From: Roseiflexus sp034432635
GTDB lineage: Bacteria; Chloroflexota; Chloroflexia; Chloroflexales; Roseiflexaceae
Length of the DNA: 64,000 bases
Direction of reading: 5' to 3'
Assembly (NCBI GenBank): GCA_034432635.1
Contig: DAOUBK010000026.1
Coordinates: 1-64,000 of the forward strand
The first letter of the stretch is position 1. Each line of letters opens with the position of its first letter. The notes below the pieces were generated by a model, which worked only from the letters and a program-made list of their open reading frames with translations, had not been told where the DNA came from and did not search any database. The position numbers and the translations under genes are program-made. This document shows, piece after piece, positions 1 through 8,810 of this stretch.

Positions 1-1
1 G

Positions 2-94
2 TCCGTGCAGGTGCCCCCCGAAGCCTGGTCGAAACGTCTTGACCCCCGCGGCGCGCGTCCGCCTACCGACCAAGCGCATCAGAAAGCGGCCTAG
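2..94 (+). CDS. C-terminal end of an upstream protein (partial)
   Basis: The window opens inside an open frame that ends at a TAG (92-94). The 30 visible residues (VQVPPEAWSKRLDPRG, then a Pro/Asp/Gln-rich end) have base use like the neighbouring genes, but there is no recognisable domain. It is probably the last residues of a gene starting before the window; the function cannot be assigned. Confidence 0.4.
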   Translation, partial: SVQVPPEAWSKRLDPRGARPPTDQAHQKAA

Positions 95-521
95 CAAAAA
101 CCCTCCACCTGAGAGGTGAGGGTCCCCAGGGCGATCCCCAGCCCTATCTTCCGCACGCACTGGTACGTTCTGTCCATCCCTGAACAGGGAGAAGAGGGAG
201 TAGGGGAGTTCTGAGTCGCGCAATGTGAGGCGGGCGGCAGGGGCACTCCGAAGAACCCTTGATAGTGCAGCATCACTCTGGACGACTATTGCATATTGCA
301 ATGCGGATGGGGCAGGCTTTTGTTGCAAAGATTGCGAGATTGTCTGCATCCCGATCACTATCAGGTATCAATAACCTGGCAGGGGCGTGGTATGATGAAG
401 GTGCCTATGTCTTTCACCGCATGTGGCTGCCGCGTGCGCGGCATATGTGCAATGAACATCGGTTGTGAGAAGTTGCGGGGTAAGTTGCATGGAAGAGACT
501 GGAGAGACGCGAAGGAACAGC
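95..521. other. Intergenic region, no gene seen
   Basis: This 427-base stretch separates the partial first gene from the STAS gene. It is purine-rich around 185-215 and contains only short overlapping frames without a convincing start or domain. An AAGGA ribosome binding site for the next gene lies at about 512-516. I see no clear promoter hexamers or RNA gene. Confidence 0.5.
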
Positions 522-1679
522 ATGCGCGACCGACTCAATGCCATTATGACGACCCGTGTCGCCAATGCTGACGTGCAACGACGCGCGCTGGCAGTGATGC
601 AACTGGTTGTTGCCATGCTGGTGGCGAATGTTCTTTTTCTGGTGCTGGATCTGCTATCGTCGCAAGGCGGCAACCTGTTCATCCCGATTGCCAGCAGCGC
701 CTGCTTTATTGGAGCATTTGTGCTTGCCCGACAGGGGCACGCCAGCGTTGCCGCATGGATCGTTCTGCTTGCCTTTCTCACCGGCGCCATGATTGCAGTG
801 GCAAATCTGCCGCCTGACCTGGCATCGAATGTGGGGTATTTCCTGTCCGTCCTGATCGTGATTGCGAGCCTTACGCTCACGCCGGGACAACTCTGGCTGG
901 TCACAGGCGGGATAGTTGCCGCGTTTCTTGCAACGTTCGCCCTCACGCATCCCGGCTTCTGGGATATTGCCCCGGTGCGTACACAAGTTTTGAACAGCAG
1001 CGTACTGCTCGTGGTAGTCGGCTTCGTGACGTATATCGGGGCGCGCATTGCAAGGCGTGCGATACACGAGGCGTATCAGGTGCGCGCACTGGCAGAACGG
1101 ATGCAGGCTGAACTGGCGCAGGCGAATGCGCAGCTGGAGACGCGCGTTGCCGAGCGCACGGCTGAGTTGAGTCGGGCGCTTGCAGCGCAACAGGCGCTGA
1201 CCAAAGAGTTGCAGCGCAGTATAGCAGCGCAGCAGGAACTCACTCAGATCATTCTCGAACTTTCGCTGCCAGTCATCCCTGTGCGCGAAGGAATCGTTGT
1301 CGTGCCGCTCTCCGGTACGATCGACAGCTCACGCGCGGCAAAGTTGACCGAGAGCGTTCTTCAGGTCATCGAACAACGTCATACTCATACGGTTATTCTA
1401 GATATTACCGGCGTTCCGATTGTCGATACGCAGGTGGCGCAGGCGCTGGTGCGTACCGCCAGCGCTGCCAGGTTGATGGGGGCGGAAACGGTACTGGTCG
1501 GCATTCGACCGGATGTTGCCCAGACGCTGATCGGTCTGGGCATTCACCTTGGTCTGCGCACTGCGGCGACGTTGCAGGAAGGGCTGGAACTGTCGACGAG
1601 GAACGCATACCGGCGTAACGGCAGTACCGGTGCGCAGACGCGGATGAAGGCGTTCTATGAAGATACTTCTGCTCGGTAA
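522..1679 (+). CDS. Membrane-anchored STAS domain protein (RsbR-like)
   Basis: A protein of about 385 residues. The first ~180 residues form about six hydrophobic segments, followed by a coiled coil rich in Ala, Gln and Glu (about 185-255) and then a C-terminal STAS domain (about 262-370) with the usual VVVPLSGTID start and VILDITGV strand. STAS domains bind partner proteins and often control anti-sigma factors, so a membrane-linked stress sensor is likely; the ligand and partner are unknown. ATG 522 is preferred over the upstream ATGs because AAGGA sits 5-6 bases before it. The 3' end overlaps the next gene by 23 bases, which suggests co-translation. The broken gene at 46617-48096 has the same membrane-plus-STAS plan. 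Confidence 0.75.
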   Translation: MRDRLNAIMTTRVANADVQRRALAVMQLVVAMLVANVLFLVLDLLSSQGGNLFIPIASSACFIGAFVLARQGHASVAAWIVLLAFLTGAMIAVANLPPDLASNVGYFLSVLIVIASLTLTPGQLWLVTGGIVAAFLATFALTHPGFWDIAPVRTQVLNSSVLLVVVGFVTYIGARIARRAIHEAYQVRALAERMQAELAQANAQLETRVAERTAELSRALAAQQALTKELQRSIAAQQELTQIILELSLPVIPVREGIVVVPLSGTIDSSRAAKLTESVLQVIEQRHTHTVILDITGVPIVDTQVAQALVRTASAARLMGAETVLVGIRPDVAQTLIGLGIHLGLRTAATLQEGLELSTRNAYRRNGSTGAQTRMKAFYEDTSAR

Positions 1680-3024
1680 TGATGGACGTGCGCATACGCT
1701 AGCGTGGAAACTGGTCAACAGCCCGCGGGTGCCAGAGGTGATCTGCGCGCCGGGAAATGGTGGAACGGCGCCATTTGCGCCCTCGGTCGATCTCGATGTT
1801 GCCGATGCCGCCGGGTTGAGCCGCTGGACATTCGAGGAACAGATTGATATGGTCATTCCTGCATCCAGTGCGCCGTTGCACGCCGGGCTTGTCGATGAGG
1901 TGCTGGCGTTGAACATCGGTGTGTGGGGAGCGTCACGACGCGCCGCAGCCCTGGAACGCAGTCGCTGTCTGGCAAAGGAGTTCATGCTCCACCACGGTAT
2001 TCCCACCGCGCCTGGACGCGCGTTCACCGATCTGACGACTGCCGAACGATATCTGGCGACGCTGCCGTTGCCGGTGATGATCAAGACCGATCATCCCTCC
2101 GGTGGTGAGGAAATGTTCGCCGACCGGTATGCTGCACTCGAAGGGCTGCGCCGCCTGTTTGCCGCCCGTTCGCTCGATGGTGGCGAAGGGGTTGTGATCG
2201 AAGCGGTGCTCCGGGGTCCGCGAGTGGCGCTATCGGCGTTGAGCGATGGACGCACCGCGATACCTCTGCTTGCGACGCGCCTGTATGATCGGGTGGAGGA
2301 GGGGGATCGCGGCGCACAGGCGTGCGGTGTCGGTGCGCATACGAGCAACTCGATATTTGCCCAGCGTCTGACGCGCTACCTGCACGAGAAGTTCATTCTG
2401 CCGTTCGTCGCCGGACTGGAAAAGGAGGGATTGCCGTGCTGGGGATTGATCGGTGTGGACTGCATCATTACCACCGAAGGTCCGCGCGCCACGGCGCTCC
2501 GGTTCAGTTTCCGCGAGGGAGAGGTGCAGGTGGTGTTACCGCGCCTCGAGGATGACCTGTTGCCCTGGATCGAAGCTGCAATCACCCGCCGCCTGCACGA
2601 ACTGCCGCCACCGGTATGGATGGCGACTCCGAGTGTTGGCCTCGGTCTGATGGCGCGCGGGTACCCTCATTTCTTCCCGACCGGCGGACAGATCCGGGGG
2701 CTGGAGGATGTCGAACCCGGCGTTATGGTCTTTCACAGCGCCACAACCAACCCGGCAACAACAGTGCCGTATATGCCGCGCGCGCTACGCAGTCGCGGCA
2801 GCAGCGCAGACGCTCTGAGTTCGATGATTGGCGGGTTGCTCGGCATGGGCGGTACGCCGCAGGGCTGGAGCGGGTTGCGCACGACGGGTGGGCTGGTGGC
2901 GACAGTGGTGGCGCAGGGGATTTCGTTGCCCGGCGCGCGTGGGCGCGCCCTGGTCAACGCCGACCGGGTGCAGTTCGAGGGACGCATCTACCGCAGCGAT
3001 ATTGGCGAGCGCGACTTTGGTTGA
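1657..3024 (+). CDS. PurD-like ATP-grasp protein with altered active-site motifs
   Basis: 455 residues resembling phosphoribosylamine-glycine ligase along the whole length: N-terminal MKILLLGNDGRAHTLAWKL, APGNGGTA, then an ATP-grasp region. Genuine PurD ligates glycine to phosphoribosylamine in purine synthesis. Here the usual ADGLAAGKGV loop is replaced by TDHPSGGEEM (about 144-153), the GPNTGGMGAY loop by AQACGVGAHT (about 220-229) and the metal-binding EFNCRFGDPE by LRFSFREGEV (about 281-290). The scaffold is therefore PurD, but the ATP, Mg and substrate residues look lost or changed. It overlaps the STAS gene at its start and the methyltransferase at its end. It is more likely a paralogue with a changed role than the housekeeping enzyme. 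Confidence 0.7.
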   Translation: MKILLLGNDGRAHTLAWKLVNSPRVPEVICAPGNGGTAPFAPSVDLDVADAAGLSRWTFEEQIDMVIPASSAPLHAGLVDEVLALNIGVWGASRRAAALERSRCLAKEFMLHHGIPTAPGRAFTDLTTAERYLATLPLPVMIKTDHPSGGEEMFADRYAALEGLRRLFAARSLDGGEGVVIEAVLRGPRVALSALSDGRTAIPLLATRLYDRVEEGDRGAQACGVGAHTSNSIFAQRLTRYLHEKFILPFVAGLEKEGLPCWGLIGVDCIITTEGPRATALRFSFREGEVQVVLPRLEDDLLPWIEAAITRRLHELPPPVWMATPSVGLGLMARGYPHFFPTGGQIRGLEDVEPGVMVFHSATTNPATTVPYMPRALRSRGSSADALSSMIGGLLGMGGTPQGWSGLRTTGGLVATVVAQGISLPGARGRALVNADRVQFEGRIYRSDIGERDFG

Positions 3025-4309
3025 TCCTGCTGAACGTTCCTCATCTGCAACCTGGCCCGATACGCTGGAACTCACCCTCGATGGTATCGCGCAGGGCGGT
3101 GACGCCGTCGGGCGCTGGCAGGAACGGGTGGTGTTCGCGGCTGGCGGCATTCCCGGCGAGCGCGTCGTGGTGCGCCTGCGCGAGCGGCATGAGTCGTATG
3201 CGCGCGGGGATGTGGTGGCTGTGCTCACCGCTTCGCCCGACCGGACAGAACCGCGTCTCCCCGGCGTGAGCCATATGTCATGGCAGCATATCTCACCGGA
3301 TGCCCAGCAACGTTTTCGCCGCCAGATCCTCGCCGATCAACTCGCCAAGTTTGCCGGGGTTGCGCCGGAACTGGTCGAAGCAACGACGCCGGCGTCGAAA
3401 CCGTGGGAATACCGCAGTAGCGCCCGGTGGCACTGTGAAGGGCGTAGAGTCGGCTACTACGCTGCGGATACGCGGTTGATCGCTGAGATCGACTACGATC
3501 CGCTGCTGCATCCAACCCTGAACCAGGCGCTTGCAGCGTTGCGCGATGCGCTTGCCGGTGAACCCGACGACGCTCAGCGGCTCGACATAACGTTACGCCT
3601 CAGTGAGGCGCACGGGTACTGCGTTGCCGCGATGCGCGGACGCGGTGAGCGGCGACGGCTGGCGGAGCGCTGGCGGTCGCTCTGTCCGCCGCTTGCCGGC
3701 GTCGTTTTTACCGTCCCGCCGCCGCATACTGTTTCCCCTGTCGGCGTTGATACGCTCGTCGAAGAACTGGACGATCTGATGTTTCTGTTGCGCCCGACAA
3801 CGTTCTTTCAGGTGAATGTCGCTGCGGCGACGACGTTGCTGAACCTGATCCGCGCCGGTCTTGGCTACCAGGTCGGCGGACGTCTGCTCGATCTCTACTG
3901 CGGTGCGGGTGCGTTTACCCTGCCCCTGGCACGCACCGCTGTCGAGGTGGTCGGCGTTGAGGAGTATGCTGGCGCAGTTGTCGATGCCGAGCGGAGTGCG
4001 GCTGTCAACCATATTTCGAATGTACGCTTCGTTGTCGGTCGTGCCGAAGCGGTGCTGGACCGACTTGCAGGCGATTTCGATGCTATCGTCCTCGACCCGC
4101 CGCGGCGCGGGTGTCATCCACGGGTGCGACAGGCGCTTCTGGCGCGCGCGCCACGCCGGATTGTCTACGTCTCGTGCCACCCGGCGACCCTCGCGCGCGA
4201 CCTGTATACCCTGATCGGCGGCGGCTACACCGTCGAGCGCGTGACGCCGGTCGATCTCTTCCCCCAAACGCCACATGTCGAGAGCGTGGTTGTTCTGGTG
4301 CGATCCTGA
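3017..4309 (+). CDS. RNA m5U methyltransferase (TrmA/RlmD-like)
   Basis: About 430 residues. An N-terminal TRAM-like domain (LELTLDGIAQGGDAVGRW, about 17-70) is followed by a class I SAM methyltransferase domain with DLYCGAGAFTLPLA (SAM binding), LDPPRRG and YVSCHPATLARDL, which carries the catalytic Cys. The family transfers a methyl group from S-adenosylmethionine to C5 of uridine in rRNA or tRNA. The Cys residues that hold the 4Fe-4S cluster in RlmD are absent: the matching stretch reads RLPGVSHMSWQHIS. No ATG fits upstream of the TRAM domain, so TTG 3017, overlapping the previous stop by 8 bases, is the best guess; the start is uncertain. The target base cannot be read from the sequence. 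Confidence 0.85.
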   Translation: MVDPAERSSSATWPDTLELTLDGIAQGGDAVGRWQERVVFAAGGIPGERVVVRLRERHESYARGDVVAVLTASPDRTEPRLPGVSHMSWQHISPDAQQRFRRQILADQLAKFAGVAPELVEATTPASKPWEYRSSARWHCEGRRVGYYAADTRLIAEIDYDPLLHPTLNQALAALRDALAGEPDDAQRLDITLRLSEAHGYCVAAMRGRGERRRLAERWRSLCPPLAGVVFTVPPPHTVSPVGVDTLVEELDDLMFLLRPTTFFQVNVAAATTLLNLIRAGLGYQVGGRLLDLYCGAGAFTLPLARTAVEVVGVEEYAGAVVDAERSAAVNHISNVRFVVGRAEAVLDRLAGDFDAIVLDPPRRGCHPRVRQALLARAPRRIVYVSCHPATLARDLYTLIGGGYTVERVTPVDLFPQTPHVESVVVLVRS

Positions 4310-4624
4310 AGCAATGCGCAGAACTGTTCCAGACCGGTAAGGGGTAGGCAACGCATTACCGTCGTCCACCCGCGCAGGTAACGCCCCCCGCCCTGTGGCC
4401 AGGTGCAGAATAGTCGAACCACGCGCGTGCCGGGATCGCGGGCGTCTTGCCGGTATTCACACCAGAGGAATAACAACAATCCTGATACCGCGAAAGGCGC
4501 TATAGTCTTGCCCGCCCGCACACCGGAGGAATACACACATACGCACTTCTGCAGGCATCGCGTTGAGTCGGCGTATAATCACACACAGCGCAGTAGATGC
4601 TGAAGAAGAAAGCACAGGACTTCC
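4310..4624. other. Intergenic region with a -10-like element
   Basis: 315 bases without a gene. A TATAAT lies at 4574-4579, about 46 bases before the epimerase ATG, without a good -35. The stretch 4411-4450 resembles 9116-9160 (both begin with a CGAACCACG core and continue G+C-rich), which suggests a dispersed intergenic repeat. Confidence 0.4.
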
Positions 4625-5602
4625 ATGCCCAACGACCGTTTTCTGATCACCGGCGCACTTGGATGTATCGGTGCGTGGACGGTGCGCAACCTGGTACGTG
4701 AGGGAACCCCGGTCGTCGTCTTCGACCTGGCAAGCGATCCACGCCGCCTGAGATTGATCATGACCGACGACGAACTGGCACGGGTGACCTTCGTTACCGG
4801 CGATATTACCGATCTGGAGGCGATTGAGCGCGCACTCGACGATCATGCTATCACGCATGTCATCCATCTGGCGGCATTGCAGATACCGTTCGTGCGCGCC
4901 AATCCGCCGCTCGGAGCGCGTGTCAACGTCGTCGGTACGGTGAATGTGTTCGAAGCGGTTGCGCGGCGACGCGACCGGATCGGCAGTCTTGTCTACGCTT
5001 CGTCCGCGGCGGTGTACGACGCCGTTGATGCCGGCGAGTCTGGCGTCGTCGCCCATGGCACCGCCGGTCACCCGACAACGCTGTACGGTGTGTTCAAACA
5101 AGCCAATGAGGGAACCGCGCGGGTCTACTGGCAGGATGCGCAGGTGGCGAGCATCGGTCTGCGTCCGTACATTGTGTACGGTCCAAGTCGCGATCAGGGG
5201 TTGACCTCCAGCCCGACGAAGGCGATGGTCGCAGCTGCGCTCGGTAAGCCGTACCATATTCCGTATGGCGGACGCGCGGCATACCAGTACGCCGATGATG
5301 TGGCACGCACCTTCATTTCCTGTGCGCGCGCGTCGTTTCAGGGCGCGGAGATTTTCAATTTGGGCGGCAGCGTGGCGACGATGGGTGAGATCGTTGCAGC
5401 AATCGAGGCGGCAGCGCCAGAGGTGCGCGGGCTGATCACCTTCGACGAGAAGCCGCTCCCCTTCCCGGAAGCGTTCGACGCCGCGCCGCTCGAACAGGTG
5501 ATCGGCACGCTGCCGTTTACCCCGCTTTCTCAGGCTGTCGCCGATACGATTGCCCTTTTCCGCGAACGGATCGCAGCCGGGGTGATGCCGGATGCCGTCT
5601 GA
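4625..5602 (+). CDS. NAD-dependent epimerase/dehydratase (extended SDR)
   Basis: 325 residues. The N-terminal nucleotide-binding motif TGALGCIGAW, the HLAALQ turn, the SSAAVY strand and the catalytic Tyr-Lys pair in LYGVFK identify an extended short-chain dehydrogenase of the sugar-epimerase type. Such enzymes convert nucleotide sugars or related substrates using bound NAD. The substrate cannot be read. An ACAGGA element precedes the ATG. The next gene, a secreted glycosidase, starts 20 bases after the stop and probably shares the transcript. Confidence 0.85.
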   Translation: MPNDRFLITGALGCIGAWTVRNLVREGTPVVVFDLASDPRRLRLIMTDDELARVTFVTGDITDLEAIERALDDHAITHVIHLAALQIPFVRANPPLGARVNVVGTVNVFEAVARRRDRIGSLVYASSAAVYDAVDAGESGVVAHGTAGHPTTLYGVFKQANEGTARVYWQDAQVASIGLRPYIVYGPSRDQGLTSSPTKAMVAAALGKPYHIPYGGRAAYQYADDVARTFISCARASFQGAEIFNLGGSVATMGEIVAAIEAAAPEVRGLITFDEKPLPFPEAFDAAPLEQVIGTLPFTPLSQAVADTIALFRERIAAGVMPDAV

Positions 5603-5622
5603 TCCCCCAGGAGATGATACCG

Positions 5623-6768
5623 ATGCACCGTCGTGCCTTTCTGCGAGTTGTAACTGCTATGGCAACCTTTGGCATCGCCGGTTGCGCTGCGCCGGGAGAG
5701 GTGCCCACCGACCGGTTGGCGCGTCTGGCGCGAGGCGTCAATATGAGTCACTGGTTCGCTCAGGCGCCATTTTCCCGCGCAACGCTGCAATCGCGGCATA
5801 CCGCCGACGAGTTTCGCGCGCTGCGCCGGGTCGGTCTGAGCCATGTGCGCCTGCCGCTCGACCCGTATGTGCTCTTCAGCGACCGTGATCTGGAGCGCCT
5901 CGACCCTGACCGCCTGCCATTGCTGGACGCAGCGCTGGATATGATTCTCCAGGCAGGGCTGGCGGTGATTGTCGAGTTGCACCCGGAAGAGCGCTTCGTC
6001 GATCGTCTGGCTTCCGACGATACGTTCGTAACGGCGGTCACGCAATTCTGGCACGCGCTGGCAAAGCATCTCAGCGCCCGCGATCCGGGTATGCTCTTTC
6101 TGGAGGCGTTGAACGAAGCTCACTTCGATGACCCGCCGCGCTGGGAGGCGGTGCTGCGTCGCCTGCTCGCCGCCATGCGCGAGGGAGCGCCACGCCATAC
6201 GCTGATCGCCAGCGGCGATTACTGGGCGAGCATCGACGGACTGGTGCAACTCACCCCGGTTGCGGATCGCAACGTGGTCTACAATTTCCACTTCTACGAA
6301 CCGTTCGAGTTTACCCATCAGGGCGCGACGTGGGGATACGAGATGTGGCGCCACTATCGTGGCGTTCCTTATCCGGTCGATGCGGCGCGGATCGCCACGG
6401 CGCTGGCGCTCATCGATAATCCGCGTGCGCGTGAGGAGATTCGCTTTTACGGTCAGAACGCATGGGGCGCTGCACGCATCGAGCAGCGTCTCGACCAGGC
6501 AGCCGCCTGGGGTGCGCAGTACAACGTGCCGCTGACGTGCAACGAGTTCGGCGTCTATCGCCTGATCACCGAACCGGCGGATCGTATCGCCTGGCTGACC
6601 GATGTGCGCACTGCGCTCGAACGACGCCGGATCGGATGGGCGATGTGGGACTATGCTGGCGGCTTCAGTCTGACACGCGATGGGATGAACGACCGGACGC
6701 TGGACAATGCGACATTGCAGGCGCTCGGGTTGCAGCCAATCGGAGGGGTGTCGCTGCTGGAGGCTTGA
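5623..6768 (+). CDS. Secreted glycoside hydrolase family 5-like lipoprotein
   Basis: About 381 residues. The N terminus has a twin-arginine motif (RRAFLR) and a lipobox ending at Cys21 (IAGC), so it is probably exported folded and lipid-anchored. The catalytic domain is a clan GH-A TIM barrel of family 5 type: LEALNEAHF carries the acid/base Glu (about 165) and CNEFGVYR the nucleophile Glu (about 308). The substrate is probably a beta-linked glucan or mannan, not resolved here. ATG 5623 is chosen over ATG 5614 because CCAGGAG (5607-5613) touches the first and is nine bases from the second. It follows the epimerase gene closely. Confidence 0.85.
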   Translation: MHRRAFLRVVTAMATFGIAGCAAPGEVPTDRLARLARGVNMSHWFAQAPFSRATLQSRHTADEFRALRRVGLSHVRLPLDPYVLFSDRDLERLDPDRLPLLDAALDMILQAGLAVIVELHPEERFVDRLASDDTFVTAVTQFWHALAKHLSARDPGMLFLEALNEAHFDDPPRWEAVLRRLLAAMREGAPRHTLIASGDYWASIDGLVQLTPVADRNVVYNFHFYEPFEFTHQGATWGYEMWRHYRGVPYPVDAARIATALALIDNPRAREEIRFYGQNAWGAARIEQRLDQAAAWGAQYNVPLTCNEFGVYRLITEPADRIAWLTDVRTALERRRIGWAMWDYAGGFSLTRDGMNDRTLDNATLQALGLQPIGGVSLLEA

Positions 6769-6960
6769 GGGCGCTACGAGGAGCGTCAATACGCGCTACG
6801 CTTCGTAGCCTCTCCCCGGCTCGCCTGTCAATGACGTTTTGCACCCTGCCCCATTGCTGCTGGCGACGCGCTTCTCTCGCCGGTTTTCCCCTCCCGCGCA
6901 CCACATTGCCGGATTCTGTGTCAAATACGCTGTGATGCAGCAGCTGTTCATATTCTGCAC

Positions 6961-7138
6961 CTACTTTTTCTTTGGTGCAGGTTTCAGGTCCAGAATGGTT
7001 CGATCGTTTTTCTTGCGCACCTCAATAACTTTAACGCGAGCGGTGTTGCCTTTCTGGTAGCGTGACGTATTGTTATCGGACCTGTGCATCGCGCAGATCA
7101 CGCGCCAGCGCCGATGCGCGCTCGATCAAGGTCCCCAT
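6961..7138 (-). pseudogene. Remnant of a small gene downstream of the RAMP remnant
   Basis: Reading the minus strand, an ATG two bases after the RAMP stop opens a 21-codon frame (MGTLIERASALARDLRDAQ). A shifted frame then continues with YQKGNTARVKVIEVRKKNDR and a lysine-rich end to a TAG at 6961-6963. Joined with one frameshift near 7075, the product would be about 58 residues. The tight spacing suggests it was co-translated with the RAMP gene. I do not recognise the family. Confidence 0.4.
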
Positions 7139-7140
7139 GG

Positions 7141-7932
7141 TCAATGACTCCTCTCCGGGCACTGGCGGTCGTCGCGGGGCCAGCGCAGAATGTCGGCCAG
7201 GCGACGCATCTGATCCTCCAACACAAGACCTTCGTCCCGCGCTGCCTGGATCAATGCCGAGATTTCTCTCGTTTGCGCTACCGGTGTATCAAAATCGACA
7301 TACCATTGCGCCATGGGGTCGGTGATCTCGACCTGTGGTTTGATTACTTCAATCGTTCCCAGACACGCCGGTTTTCCGCCCCCCCAGTTTAGGATACCAT
7401 CGAGGCTCGCCGAGACCCAGTGCGATCAGGATCAGCCCCAGTTCGCCTGGCGTCAGGTTCTCGAAATCCAGGCAGAAGGTAAACGTGCTCTCGACCGGGC
7501 ATACTTCCAGCGGCAGGTTGCCAGACGCCAGTCTGCCGTGCGTGTAAAATTTGCGCCCTCTTAACTGCCTGCGTTCGTCCAGATAGATTCGGTGCTTCAG
7601 GTCGAGGACGAAACAATTGCGGTGTGCCCTGTATCGTGGTCTGACCACCGTCGAGTGCAGCGTCGCTAATGCGGATCTGCCCCTGGTACCCAAGCGCGCC
7701 AAAGATGCGTTGTGTGACATCAAGATGTTTAGGTCTATCTGATGCTCTGAGACGAAACAGGAGTTGAGGCGCGCGCGTGATGCTGACCGAAGAGGGAGAG
7801 ATCGCTTCGACGATGCTGCGAATGCACCCTTTGAGCGATGTTCCTGGAATGACCAGCGTTCCGTTGACGCGGAAATGAGCCTTGATCAACGGATAACGCT
7901 GATTGCGGCTATGCGCAAGGGGTGGGTTCTCA
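7141..7932 (-). pseudogene. Broken CRISPR type III RAMP-superfamily gene (Csm3/Csx7-like)
   Basis: Three minus-strand frames together give a typical RAMP protein. The first holds VIPGTSLKGCIRSIVEA, FGALGYQGQIRISDAAL and LFRPRPEAPN. The second holds RGRKFYTHG and STFTFCLDFENLTPGELG. The third gives GGGKPACLGTIEVIKP and ends at 7141. RAMP proteins are the Cas7-type backbone subunits of type III effector complexes. Frame 1 passes to frame 2 between about 7550 and 7600. Frame 2 passes to frame 3 in a seven-C tract (7379-7385), where one base fewer restores KLGGGKP. The 5' end stops near 7932, where unrelated repeat sequence begins. No cas10 or other intact cas gene lies nearby. Confidence 0.8.
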
Positions 7933-7969
7933 ACCTGCCTGCCATGGAGGTTCGGAAGCCGCCCAACAT

Positions 7970-8004
7970 GTGTATTGCACATATGTCCTGTCTGCTCCTG
8001 AACT
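7970..8004. repeat. Dispersed 35-base repeat, copy 1
   Basis: This segment matches 45489-45523 at about 29 of 35 positions, including the shared core GTCCTGTCTGCTCCTGAACT (one C/T difference). It lies at the truncated 5' edge of the RAMP remnant, so it may mark the end of an inserted or rearranged segment. Confidence 0.5.
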
Positions 8005-8198
8005 CCCGTTGTGGGGGCGACTCCGGCAGGTACGCCGCTGCCGGGTAAAAGGTTCGCGGGTTGGGCGTCCATTGAAGCAGACCTCGCACGTTTCAGGGCG
8101 GCGGTTATTCAGCCTGTGGTTTCGGATGTTAGCCTTGAGGCTGGTAGCGCCAGGGGTAATCCTGACCGTTTACGGCCAGGTACATGACAGACTACCTT

Positions 8199-8240
8199 CT
8201 ATCTCCTGTTTCCTACCTCCTATCTCCTATCTTCTACCCT
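8199..8240. repeat. Heptanucleotide array (CTATCTC type), six units
   Basis: Six consecutive heptads read CTATCTC, CTGTTTC, CTACCTC, CTATCTC, CTATCTT and CTACCCT. The array ends on the stop codon of the cas6 remnant: CTA at 8234-8236 is its TAG on the minus strand. It has the same seven-base period as the ACGTTGA arrays elsewhere in the window but a different core. Confidence 0.75.
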
Positions 8241-8810
8241 TCTCTCACACTGCGTTCAAGGCGCTCCGTGCGGGGCAAGCCTTCAACTTTCAATCCACCG
8301 TGCCCAAACGTGCTTGCCTTGCCGATATGCACCAGACTGCCGAGCTTCAGCAGTGCGCGCAGTTCGGCGCCAACGCCGCGCAGGGTCACAGAACCGACTA
8401 TCCCGCCCTGGGGCATCGTCTGACGCTGGCGCGTCGATGTGTGCTGAAGATCGACCCAGCGGATCTGTGCTTCTTCGACGGTGACCTTCTGCGCCGCATC
8501 GACAGGCGCAGGTGATCGACCTGCCATCTGCCGCTGCCGTGAAACGTTGTCAGAGTGTCGATGCGCCATGACGCCGCGCGGACCAGCGCCGGCAGATCAA
8601 AGGTGCGTAACACGTCGCCACGCTCACGAATGCGCAGCGGCGTTCGCAATATCAGGCGCGCCCGGTCGGGCAGCGCCTGCGCGCAGGCGGCGATTGCCGT
8701 TGCATCGACAGACGGCAATGGCTCTGCACTCTTGAGCGCCTGTCCATCCTGATACACGACCACGCCAGTCGGTTGCCAGGGGCGCAGCGCTTCGACCCCG
8801 TTCCAGAAGG
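8234..8810 (-). pseudogene. Broken cas6 (CRISPR RNA endonuclease) remnant
   Basis: Two minus-strand frames combine into the middle and end of a Cas6 protein. The first carries RLILRTPLRIRERG and FDLPALVRAASWRIDTL followed by TFHGSGRW. After a frameshift around 8485-8520, the second carries STRQRQTMPQGGIVGSVTL and ends with the glycine-rich signature LVHIGKASTFGHGGLKV. Cas6 cuts precursor CRISPR RNA at the repeat. The N-terminal catalytic third is missing: at about 8811 the sequence changes into an opposite-strand fragment of a nuclease gene. The gene is dead as it stands. Subtype is not assigned. Confidence 0.75.

Noticed and set aside
7062..7564. Plus-strand genes over the RAMP remnant
   Set aside because: The plus-strand frames there are antisense shadows; the RAMP motifs are clearly on the minus strand.
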